From Poecilobothrus nobilitatus (Eukaryota; Arthropoda; Insecta; Diptera; Dolichopodidae), in the NCBI GenBank assembly GCA_947095535.1, contig OX352772.1:163341162-163405161 (forward strand): DNA of 64,000 nt, written 5' to 3'. Shown one piece after another: positions 8,624-17,671 of the stretch (its first letter is position 1; each line of letters begins with the position of its first letter). The notes under the pieces are model-generated. The model saw only the letters and a list, made by a program, of their open reading frames with translations. It ran no database searches and was not told where the DNA came from. The translations under genes and the position numbers were made by a program.

Positions 8624-11594
8624 CATTAACACTAATCTTATTTTAATAAATACAACAACTAGTTTTAAGGAGTTAAAATCAACAGATAATAAAAGCAATT
8701 TTAGTGAAAATCTCAAAATCTTCTACCACAACTGTAGTGGTATGAGAGGTAAGCTAAAGAAATTATATGTTGATGCCAAGTCTTGTGACTTCAGTGTGCT
8801 TACTATTACCGAAACATGGCTAAACGATTCCTTCATAAATGAAGAAATACTTGACAATAATTGGTCGATTTATAGAAAGGATAGGGACTTTTTCTCTATG
8901 AACTGTTCCCGTGGAGGCGGTGTCTTACTTGCAGTAAATAATAACCTTTCTAGTGTTCCACTAATCACTAGGACGTCCCACACTTTTGATCACCAATTTA
9001 TTAGAGTAAACTTAGGTAATAATTTTATTTACCTAGGAATTGTTTACTTTCCACCTAATTCTGACAATTCCTCATATTCTGAATTTTTCGATATTTATCA
9101 CTATATTATATCTAAAATGAATGAGGATGATTCAATTTTTATTTTTGGCGATTTCAATCGTCCTTCATTATCTTTTATAGAAGATGATTCAGATAATTTG
9201 TTATTACCAATTAACTTTCATGATGAAATAGATTTTGACATTATTACGGAGTTCTATGGTAATGATTTACAACAAATTATTAATTACCCAAATAAAAACA
9301 ATAAGTGGTTAGATCTTGCATTTTCAAATGCATATGACAGAGTTGTGGTTAAACTCGCTGATGATGCAGTCAACCTGTTCACTAACACTCCTCATCATAA
9401 CGCAGTCATCTTCGAATTTTCTACTTCTTTGCCACTCTTCGCGAAATCTTACAATAATAATATTGTATATGACTTTTTCAACGCTGATTATCAAAGCATT
9501 AATAATGCTTTATCAATTTTAAATTGGGACGATCTGTTAATACAACAGGATATTAACTCTTCAATTTCTATCTTTTACTCTAAAATTTTCGACATAATTA
9601 ACTCCTTTGTGCCAAAAATTCGTAAAAAAGATAAAACAACAGAACCTTGGCTTAATAGAGAAATTAGGACATTGCGTAATCAACGCAACAAACTTTACAA
9701 AAAAATTAAAGTTACAAAGGATCCTGATGTTAATTTACTGAACATGTACAAGGATCTTGCTTTTGAATTTAAACAGAAATCAAATCTAGCATACGATAAT
9801 TATGTCAATGAAATTGGAAATAAATTAATTATAGATCCAAAAAAGTTTTTTGACTTCATTAATACAAAACGGAAAACCTATGGATATCCAAGTTCAATGT
9901 CTAAAGATAATGTTTTTTCTTCTTGTCCTAATGTAATCTGCAATTTCTTTGCAGATTGTTTTCAAAAAGTTTATAGGCCATTAGATTCGCCTACCAATTT
10001 TACATTTTCTAACTCCCATAATAGATCTAATTCAATTATTACAGATATATATCTTTCGGAAAACGAAATATTTGAAGCAATTACCAACCTTGATACAAAA
10101 AAAGGTGTAGGACCCGACTTGATCCCACCTTCTTTTTTATATAACTGTGCCAATTATTTGACTCAACCGCTTCATTTTATTTTTAATCAATCACTTTCGA
10201 CAGGCATTTTTCCGAATGCGTGGAAATCTTCTTTTTTAACCCCCATTCATAAAAAGGGTGACAAAGCTTCCGTCGAAAATTACCGTGGTATAGCTATCCT
10301 TTCAACTATTCCAAAATTGTTCGAAAAAATTGTAGTCAGTAAAATAACACCCGTCATAAATTCAAAATTAAACGAACAACAACATGGATTTAGAAAAGGT
10401 CGTTCTACTACAACCAATCTTACGGTTTACACATCGGAAATACTAACTGAAATGGAAAATGGTTATCAAGTTGATGCTATTTACACGGATTTTAGCAAAG
10501 CTTTCGATCGTGTTGATCACAATATTTTGTTTAAAAAACTTGAAACTTTAGGCATTTCAGGTTCTTTCCTTACTTGGCTTTGCTCTTATCTTACTGAAAG
10601 AACTCAAAATATTAAATTCCAAGGTTATTTATCGAACACAATTAATGTCACCTCGGGAGTGCCACAAGGAAGCCATTTAGGCCCACTTCTATTTAATATT
10701 TTTATTTCAGATCTTTCTAATAAACTAGAAGGTGTACCACATATTGCGTTTGCTGACGATCTTAAAATTTACCACGTTATCAAAAATAGTTCCAATTTTG
10801 AATTACTTCAATCAAATTTACATTCTTTACAAGAATGGTGCTTCTACAACAAATTAGAACTTAACATAGCGAAATGCAAGGTCATAAGTTTTACACGAAA
10901 AAGATCTACAATGCTTTTCGACTATACAATAGATAACATAGTTCTTGAAAGGGTGTCCTGTATGACCGATCTTGGCATTCTTCTGGACGATAAACTTAAC
11001 TTCCATCTTCACTATGATCATATGATTTCCAAAGCAAATAAAATGTTAGGTTTTATTAAGAGAAGGGCTAAGGAATTTAATAACCCAGCAGTGACAAAAG
11101 CTCTTTACTGCTCGTTAGTTCGATCTATTCTAGAATACGGTAATATCGTATGGGATCCAGTGTTTCAATTACATTCCAATAGGATAGAATCCGTTCAGAA
11201 ACAATTCCTTTTGTTTGCCTTGAGAAACCAATATAATCCTATAGACTATTCTACTCTTCCAAGCTACTCTACAAGACTTAAATCATTGAATATGTTAACC
11301 TTATCTTCACGCAGGCAAATGCTTTCATCCTGCTTTACTTTTGACATCATAAAAAAAAATATTGACGTTCAATTCTTAGTAAATAAGGTTAGATTAAAAA
11401 ATGTAGTCAGAAATACAAGAAACACTAAATTGTTACTAGAAAATACACACAGAACAGAATATGGAAGAAATGAGCCAATAAACAGATGTTGCACTACATT
11501 CAACAAACACAGTCATCTTTTTTCACCAGACATATCAAGAAATTCTTTTAAACATAAATTAACACAGAAATTCATAAATGACTTAATTACTTAA
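8589..11594 (+). CDS. LINE-B ORF2: AP-endonuclease and reverse transcriptase, intact
   Basis: A 1001-codon frame. The endonuclease domain spans residues ~35-275 with TETW (~76), FGDFNRP (~187), DLAF (~242) and PHHNAVIF (~268). The RT domain follows: KGVGPD (~505), NYRGIAI (~560), YTDFSKAFDRVDH with a catalytic Asp (~632), SGVPQGS (~690) and AFADDL (~718), where FADD replaces YADD, as is common in non-LTR RTs. A C-terminal thumb-like region follows; no RNase H or CCHC motif is evident. ATG 8589 lies in another frame from ORF1, 35 bases before its stop, so translation may depend on reinitiation or frameshifting. All key residues are present. The clade is inferred as the Jockey/CR1 group, not proven. 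Confidence 0.92.
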   Translation: MIFFVPLAAENNINTNLILINTTTSFKELKSTDNKSNFSENLKIFYHNCSGMRGKLKKLYVDAKSCDFSVLTITETWLNDSFINEEILDNNWSIYRKDRDFFSMNCSRGGGVLLAVNNNLSSVPLITRTSHTFDHQFIRVNLGNNFIYLGIVYFPPNSDNSSYSEFFDIYHYIISKMNEDDSIFIFGDFNRPSLSFIEDDSDNLLLPINFHDEIDFDIITEFYGNDLQQIINYPNKNNKWLDLAFSNAYDRVVVKLADDAVNLFTNTPHHNAVIFEFSTSLPLFAKSYNNNIVYDFFNADYQSINNALSILNWDDLLIQQDINSSISIFYSKIFDIINSFVPKIRKKDKTTEPWLNREIRTLRNQRNKLYKKIKVTKDPDVNLLNMYKDLAFEFKQKSNLAYDNYVNEIGNKLIIDPKKFFDFINTKRKTYGYPSSMSKDNVFSSCPNVICNFFADCFQKVYRPLDSPTNFTFSNSHNRSNSIITDIYLSENEIFEAITNLDTKKGVGPDLIPPSFLYNCANYLTQPLHFIFNQSLSTGIFPNAWKSSFLTPIHKKGDKASVENYRGIAILSTIPKLFEKIVVSKITPVINSKLNEQQHGFRKGRSTTTNLTVYTSEILTEMENGYQVDAIYTDFSKAFDRVDHNILFKKLETLGISGSFLTWLCSYLTERTQNIKFQGYLSNTINVTSGVPQGSHLGPLLFNIFISDLSNKLEGVPHIAFADDLKIYHVIKNSSNFELLQSNLHSLQEWCFYNKLELNIAKCKVISFTRKRSTMLFDYTIDNIVLERVSCMTDLGILLDDKLNFHLHYDHMISKANKMLGFIKRRAKEFNNPAVTKALYCSLVRSILEYGNIVWDPVFQLHSNRIESVQKQFLLFALRNQYNPIDYSTLPSYSTRLKSLNMLTLSSRRQMLSSCFTFDIIKKNIDVQFLVNKVRLKNVVRNTRNTKLLLENTHRTEYGRNEPINRCCTTFNKHSHLFSPDISRNSFKHKLTQKFINDLIT

Positions 11595-11931
11595 ATTACC
11601 TAATTACTTTGTAAACATTTAAAAAAAAAAAAATAATAATAATAATAATAATATATTTAATTCAAGTTCAAGTTCATATTATACATTCCACTTAATTATA
11701 CACTCATACTGTGTTTTTGTTCTGTAAGCATTTTTTTTTTATTGTTTTCAAATTTAATATATAGTACAAATTATAAAATTTTCATTGTAAATTTTTAGCT
11801 TAGTAAAATGTTTTTTATTTGCTATTGTTTGTGTATTTTGTTAGCTTTAATTTTTTTTAGCTGTAAGATTTTTTATGTAAAAACCTTGCTTTGGTTTAAT
11901 AAATAAAATAAAAAAATAAAATAAAAATAAC
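11595..11931 (+). other. LINE-B 3' UTR and A/TAAAA tail
   Basis: AT-rich non-coding sequence with an (AAT)n run at about 11632-11652. It ends in A-rich TAAAA-type repeats (about 11899-11930), as at the 3' end of a non-LTR element. The hairpin unit that resumes at 11932 marks the flank. Confidence 0.6.
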
Positions 11932-12043
11932 AGCCGCTACAGTGACAGTGAGGGTTGCTTTCAATAATTACCTCATGTAGTAATATATATACTACTGCTA
12001 CATGTTGTAATTGTTGTGACGGCTATAGTCACTGTTAGCAAAA
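11932..12043 (+). repeat. Fourth hairpin unit of the (AAT)n-associated repeat
   Basis: A diverged copy of the units before LINE-B, running from AGCCGCTACAGTGACAG to CTATAGTCACTGTTAGC. Its ends are inverted complements, better preserved than in the other units. It is followed by AATAATAATA. LINE-B therefore lies between two copies of the same repeat. Confidence 0.65.
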
Positions 12044-12292
12044 TAATAATAATAGGCGGATTCATTGTTTCCTTACAGTCCCACTCCCAATTCAATGTTT
12101 CCGTATCCATTTTCCTATCCTTTCCTATCCCTACTCCCTAGCCAATATACTGCGTTCGCAGGTAAGGGTTTCATGCCACTATATTGGCTAAAGGGGGAGG
12201 TGGGTTTAGTCAGTAAGAATCTGACACTACCAAGGGAAAATTCTTGGTGTCTTTGGAATATTCCCACCTCCCTTAGGAAAAAAAAAAAAAAA
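12044..12292 (+). mobile_element. Structured 3' end of the retroposon with A18 tail
   Basis: The relatively GC-rich sequence ends in an A run at 12278-12295, immediately before the target duplication. Two nested foldback blocks are visible: TAGCCAATATA (12139-12149) with TATATTGGCTA (12180-12190), and GGGAGGTGGG (12195-12204) with CCCACCTCCC (12263-12272). The second encloses an inner stem CCAAG/CTTGG flanked by GACA/TGTC. This fits the 3' part of a SINE or truncated LINE whose RNA folds before the poly(A). The family is not recognised. Confidence 0.55.
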
Positions 12293-12300
12293 AACCACTG
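12293..12300. repeat. Right target-site duplication AACCACTG
   Basis: Second copy of the 8-bp duplication, directly after the A tract. PolB reading resumes here on the minus strand. Confidence 0.7.
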
Positions 12301-12991
12301 TATGGCAATTTTTGAATGTTTATCTCTTAATCTGTATCCATTTTTAGGAATGATACCTATTGTATTAGGTTTCAGAAAATTTCGACGATATGCAAGGTTA
12401 CATGCAGACGCTATTGTTGTAGCTTCCAAAAATGGTTCAACTTTGCATTCTTCTAAGAACATTTTTCTAAAACTCACACATGCTTCAGCCAAAATTCTTA
12501 GGTCATTAGCACAATATTCCTTAATCTCTTTTGCATATTGAATTTATAGTTCTTATTTTCTCTATACTATTTTAAAAATTCTTCGCGTTCACCTTCTTTC
12601 ATTGCATCAGGGGAATAAATGCGGGGGAATAAATGTTGAATAAATGCGGAAAATAACCCTTTTTCAGTGTAGCTGTTAAGTTAAATGCTTTTGGCAATTT
12701 TGCAAGTGCCATTAGGAAATAATTAAGCGAATCTATGAATTTGATATTATCTACTTTCATAAGTATAATTTTTGTTCCTCGCGTAATTAGTTTTGGTTGA
12801 ATGGAGGTTTCATTTAAGATATAGTTTAAGATAAATTGGCGATCAAAACCCTGTCCGTTGTGGGCAATGACAGTTTGCTTAAATGTGTTTCTCAATTTTA
12901 AAATGTACTCCATTAAGTTGTTTATTATAAATTCCTTTTAAAATTGTTTTTCTATAAAACCGCAATTTTCTCTACAACAAACTAAGGAATT

Positions 12992-13043
12992 GTTTTCGAT
13001 ACATATATGACATATATGTCGTTGTTATATATGTATCGAAAAC
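12992..13043. repeat. Perfect 17-bp inverted repeat with nested palindrome
   Basis: GTTTTCGATACATATAT (12992-13008) is the exact reverse complement of 13027-13043. The 18-base spacer contains the palindrome GACATATATGTC. It lies within the PolB pseudogene and interrupts its reading, so it looks like a foldback insertion or repair product. Confidence 0.75.
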
Positions 13044-14338
13044 ATACATATATATGTCGTTGTTGAATGACACATAAATTTGGCTCGTGTTGTTTTATTT
13101 CCATTGACACAATTGTCTAGTTTCCAAATCATAAAATATGTATATGAAGCTTTCTTCTTTATTCTTATTTTTACTCTTACTTTTGGCCTGTTGAATGTAA
13201 CATTGGTGAATCAAAGTTGAAGCAAATTTTATAAACTTTTATAAACTCCTTTATAAACTTTTAGACAGGTTTTGTAGATCTAATTTCCTCACATAAGCTA
13301 ATATTGACTGAAGTCGAGGCTTTATGATTCGCAAAACACATTTGACCTCGAAAGGAACGAATGCAGTCCTTACATAATATATTTTTTATATTTTGAGGAC
13401 ATATGAGCGATTTTTGACAACAAGGACAGCTCTTTGAATATCTATGTTGATTTTGATGATGATGTGGAATGTGAGATTGTTCGCAATAATAATCTACAGA
13501 AAATGCAGCAGTGAGTGAAACAATTACATTGTAATGATGTTTATTGTGTAACAAAATAATTCTTTTACCGCTATTGCCTCCAGCAAATATTACTTCTCTG
13601 CCTTGTGTTCCATATTTATATACAACAATGTTATAATTTTTTAAACTATCCTGGAATTTTTTTAATTCAGGTATTCAACACCCTTCCAGAGGGATAGATA
13701 CTACTGATATTTTTATTAGCCACAAAGCTAATTCAGTTAGAAGCTTTCCAGTATCATTGAGCACATTTTTATATTCTTTATAATTTTCAATTTTTGCTAT
13801 TGCGACAATAATTGCTCGCGGTAGACATAAATTATCTTCATTTCTGATGGATATTATTTCTTTTTTTTGTATAGAATCCTGCTAAAAATTTATAAATATT
13901 TTACTGCTTCCGCTTCCAACAGGTAACCTAAAATACGTGATTTCCAAACAAAATTTGTCCGTACTTAATCCTGTAAATATGAAGAGAAAGCAAATAAAAA
14001 ATTAGCATATTAAAGTTCTTTAATTTAAAACTAGGTTGTATCAGAGGGTAAGAGTTACTCTGAAAAACTTTCGAAATTATATCCAAAATATCAGAAAATT
14101 TTAATTGCCTAGCCAATTTAAAATTTAGGAATGCAGGGCCACGTTCTTCGAAGCTTTCTCCGCAAAATGTAATTCCAATCTTATCGCCTGGATACACATT
14201 TTTCGTACCATCTTTTACAATATCGTGTAGAGCACCTTTAATCAAATTTATTGGATCTATATTGTCTGGTACTAGTTTAATGATAAATTTTATCTTACGA
14301 CCGCATAATATACCGTTTTACAAAAGTCGAACTGACAT

Positions 14339-15055
14339 TCTCAATAGAATATCGTATTATTTCCGAATTTACCGAGCTTGAATTCAAAAATTTTTGTAAA
14401 AAAATTTTTTTAGATATCTTTTTATATAGAGAAACTAAACACGACTTAACGAATAATATCAGTTTTTCCTTCTTATAAGATTCTAATTAAAAGACATTCT
14501 AATGAATTATAGTTCCATAAAAACTAAAACAAAAAAATATTAAGTCTCACCACATCCAACTTAAAATAAAACAGAACATTCGCAACATTGTAGTCAAAAG
14601 ACGTTTTGCTAAATTATAGTTTAATAAAACAAATACAAAAATGCAAACTTAAACCGATCTTAAAATAGAAAAGAGTTTATTTTCAACATTGTAGTAAATT
14701 GCCATTTTGATTAGTCATGGCTTTGTATATTAAAAATAAAATAAAAACAGCATGATCTTGTGTATATCTCAAAAATTGAAAAGAATTAAAATTATAATTT
14801 GCAACATTGTAGTCAAAACATTTTAATAAATTATAGTTCTGCAAAAATAAAAATAAAAATACGATCTTAAGTCTATTTAAAAATAGAAAAAGCATTATTT
14901 GAAACACTGTGGTTAAATACCTAAATACCATTTCAATAAATTATAGTTTTTGAAAACGAAAACAAAAGCTATCTGCAATACGTCGTAAACTAGTATAAAT
15001 ACAGTGAAATTTTGTACATTAGTTATAGTTTAATTCAATTATTACAAAGATAAAA
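14339..15055 (+). promoter_or_regulatory. Divergent intergenic region with ~100-bp repeats and a core promoter
   Basis: Lies between PolB (leftward) and the 15056 gene (rightward). A CAACATTGTAGTCAAAA-like motif followed by AATTATAGTT recurs at about 14583, 14684, 14802 and 14902, 100 to 118 bases apart, with a weaker trace near 14975. A TATAAAT box is at 14994-15000. The likely initiator is in GTACATTAGTT around 15015-15025, about 28 bases on, leaving a leader of ~35 bases before ATG 15056. The repeats may be regulatory or part of a Polinton end; no terminal inverted repeat was identified. Confidence 0.5.
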
Positions 15056-15613
15056 ATGGCTCATGAATTCATTACCATGGTTTTAAATACTCCTGATGAT
15101 GCTGTTTCTCCCGGGTATCTTCCTGCAAAAAGAAGGAAGACTGAAAATGAACAAGAAGAGCAGTATCAGCAGTATTATGTGCAACATCGGCAATAGCAGC
15201 CACAACAACAACAAGAACACCAACTACAACAACATCCACAATAACATCAACCTCAACAACTTCAACAAGAACAAGGGCCGTCCCCCTCCAAGAAAATTAA
15301 ATACTTGGATTTATTTAACCTAATAAACAATATAAACCACTTTAAGAAATTTTTGTGGCAGAATGATATGGAACCGGAACGGTTCTATATTATTGAGAAA
15401 ATTAGGAGATATTTGACAAAAGAAAAGAAGGAAAAGTGGGTTTTCTAAACTCAAAACTATATTATTTTTGCGCCAGACGTATACGCAAGCAGTTTTGAAG
15501 AAGATACAAGTATTGGAGACATTGTGAAAGGATAATTGTTTCTTGTGAAGAAAAACAATAAACTTCTACTTTTAGAAGTTACAACAGAATACATTATTGC
15601 TGAAAAGAAATAG
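15056..15613 (+). pseudogene. Unidentified Polinton-linked gene with four in-frame stops
   Basis: One frame runs 185 codons from ATG 15056 to TAG 15611-15613 without any indel. It contains stops at codon 47 (TAG, 15194), 63 (TAA, 15242), 131 (TAA, 15446) and 160 (TAA, 15533). The protein would start MAHEFITMVLNTPDD, carry a basic KRRK patch (~30), a Gln-rich stretch (~38-75) and a compact charged C-terminal domain (~80-185). Stops 47 and 63 lie within the Gln-rich part, and all four could arise from Gln codons by one C-to-T change. A TATA box stands upstream. It is divergent to PolB, so it probably belongs to the same Polinton. I do not recognise the family. Most likely it is a pseudogene aged by point mutation only. 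Confidence 0.55.
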
Positions 15614-16589
15614 CCATTTATTTTAATTTTTTAACTTTAATTTTTAATTTTATTTTTAATTTATTTCAATTTACATTTTTTGATAAATAATTAATCATTT
15701 TTAAAATACAAATAGAGTAAAATAAAAAGTTGAACAAACAATGAAAAATTTTTGTTTTTGGAGATGAAAATTTCACTTGAGAAACTATGAGAAAATACAA
15801 ATAAACCAAGCAAAAATAATACAATTCTTTTTTCTTTTAAAAGTTCTAGGTCATCTAATCAACAAATTTATTATGTAGATTTTATGCTAATAAAAAAAAA
15901 TCAGCTGTCTCCACCACAGGACCGACCGCCACTACACAAAAAGTACAATGCCAAAATTTATAGGATTTTTTACATAATAATTTATATCAAAGCAAAATAA
16001 CTTCTAATAATTTAATAACATTTTGTTTTATTCAATAAAAATAATTATAAGCAATGAAATCGTAAAAATATATGTACATTCATTCATACATCCATTTATT
16101 ATTATTATTATTATTGGAATGTAGATACATGATTTTTTTTTCATTCAAAAAATAATATTAGAAGTAAAAAATAATAAAAACTGTAAACAAATACAAAACA
16201 AACATAAGATTAATATTAAATCTGCTAACAAAAATTTTACCGTTTTAATTTTATGTTATCAACAAATGAATAAATAATATGCATTGGCATAGATATAAGT
16301 ACATACATATGTATGTTTATAAATTTTTAGAGATATACAAAAAAAAAAAAAAAAAATTGTTCATATAAATTCATATGGAGTGTTATGTATGAAATTTGGA
16401 CTTAAAAGAAAAAAAATTAAATAAAAGTTAAAGTTAGTCGGATCAAAAAATGTTGTATGGCAAAGTTGTTCCTCTTTACTTGTGTAACAACTTTTTCTTA
16501 ATATTCGAAAAAAACTTAAAAAGTACACTAGTAAACTACCACTTGCGGTTGTCCGATTTGCTCCAAAAGCTTATCAATCCGAGATATTT
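15614..16589. other. AT-rich stretch without a recognised gene
   Basis: Contains poly(A) and poly(T) runs, an (ATT)n stretch near 16098-16115 and alternating TATATG/CATATA near 16300. One 61-codon plus-strand frame (16450-16635) overlaps the antisense end of the ATPase remnant and has no family motif. Confidence 0.5.
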
Positions 16590-16910
16590 ACGTCAAAACC
16601 TTAAATATGAAATTTCAAAAAATTCCGCTTTTTGAAAATATATTACTTCAAATGCGAAATAAATCATTAATGTCTTGTGTTAAATCTAGCACAATATAAC
16701 CACATGGTTTTGATGTTGACTCATAATATATTTTTAAGAACCCTTTTACATTTTCAGGGTTCATTTGTCTGGCTAGTGGAAAAATTTGTGATTTATCTTA
16801 TTATCTTTAAACAAAACTAAATATTTACAGTTCAAAGAAATATCTCGTGAAAATTTTCCTTGGTCAAATACATTTTGTGTAGTTAAAATAATTGATAAAT
16901 TACGGTGATG
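16590..16910 (-). pseudogene. Polinton genome-packaging ATPase, C-terminal remnant
   Basis: The minus strand reads LSIILTTQNVFDQGKF (near 16890), DISLNCKYLVLFK (near 16840) and, after a frameshift, PLARQMNPENVKGFL then SKPCGYIVLDL (16680-16780). These blocks match what I know of the C-terminal part of FtsK/HerA-type packaging ATPases of Polintons; the Walker A part is not present. A TGA follows LFRI, where Arg (CGA) would be expected. The remnant lies 66 bases from, and divergent to, the integrase at 16976. Too short to function. Confidence 0.6.
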
Positions 16911-16975
16911 TAATTTATATAGTTTATATATTTATATAATTTATATAGTAATTTATATAGTTTTGGAAATACATA

Positions 16976-17671
16976 GACCTGCTAGACGAAAGTTTCCAAG
17001 ACGAAAATGTATTTAAAAAGGTTTAAATGATACATGGCAAATCGATTTAGTGGGAATGATATCATATGGAAAATTTAATTGTGAATATAAGTATTTATTA
17101 ACGATCATAGACACTCTTTCAAAATGTGCATATGCTGAACCAGTTAAAAATAAAACTGCTAACAATGTTACACTTGCCATGGAAAAAGTTTTGAAACAAG
17201 CAGATGCAACACCTAAAAATATACAATCAGACCAAGGTAAGGAACCCTTCAATAAAGAATTTAAAAAACTTATGCATAAACATAAAATCAATTATTACCG
17301 TACCTATTCCGAACTGAAAGCGTCTATAGTAGAACGATTTAATCGTACTTTAAAGAATGCAATATGGAAACAGTTTAGTTTTCGAGGAAACTATAAATGG
17401 TTGTCTATTTTACCAAAACTGATTGAAAAATAAAATTCAACACATCACCATACAATTAAACTTCAACCTAAAAAAAGTCACAAAGAAAAACGAAAAATTA
17501 TTATCAAAAACTGTCTACAATAAGTTAAAAGTTTTTCGCAAAGCAAAATATAAAGTTGGAGAAAATAAATATATAATATAAAAATGCATTTCTTGTGGAA
17601 AAAATAATAAAAAGAAAAGGAAATCAAGTTTTAGTTATGATTCATGGATAAATAAACCAAATATTATTTAA
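16976..17671 (+). pseudogene. Polinton/Maverick integrase (copy 2)
   Basis: Retroviral-type integrase core with all three acidic residues: WQIDLV (near 17037), NIQSDQG (near 17219) and ASIVERFNRTLK (near 17322). The main frame is open from 17050 to 17433, where TAA replaces a codon inside the conserved end of the catalytic domain. The C-terminal part is frame-shifted and partly deleted, but ends with a chromodomain-like RKGNQVLV ... DSWINKPNII and TAA. Upstream, 16976-17030 fits the conserved pre-core basic segment with one stop. It overlaps copy 1 only in the second half, where the two are clearly related. Confidence 0.85.

Larger units (their letters stand above)
12293..14338 (-). pseudogene. 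Polinton DNA polymerase B, N-terminal half (lineage 1)
   Basis: First half of the PolB gene split by the block at 6053-12292. The probable start is ATG 14338-14336, followed at codon 7 by TAA (14320-14318). It then reads VPDNIDPINLIKGAL, GDKIGITFCGESFEERGPAF, a Cys/His-rich region with CPCC-type pairs (about 13320-13560) and the exonuclease core IAHNGQGFD (near 12870) with LITRGTKI and FIDSLNYF. EATTIASACN and FLKPNTIGIIPKNGY (12340-12420) follow, then AIQW at the insertion site. The exonuclease Asp residues are visible, but frames break near 12560, 12920, 13260 and 13560-13930. A 17-bp inverted repeat is inserted at 12992-13043. The gene is divergent to the frame at 15056. Confidence 0.85.

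Noticed and set aside
12065..12541. A 158-codon plus-strand gene
   Set aside because: It crosses the poly(A) tail and target duplication and is antisense to PolB exonuclease sequence.
16450..16635. A 61-codon plus-strand gene
   Set aside because: Overlaps the antisense end of the ATPase remnant; no motif and no promoter.
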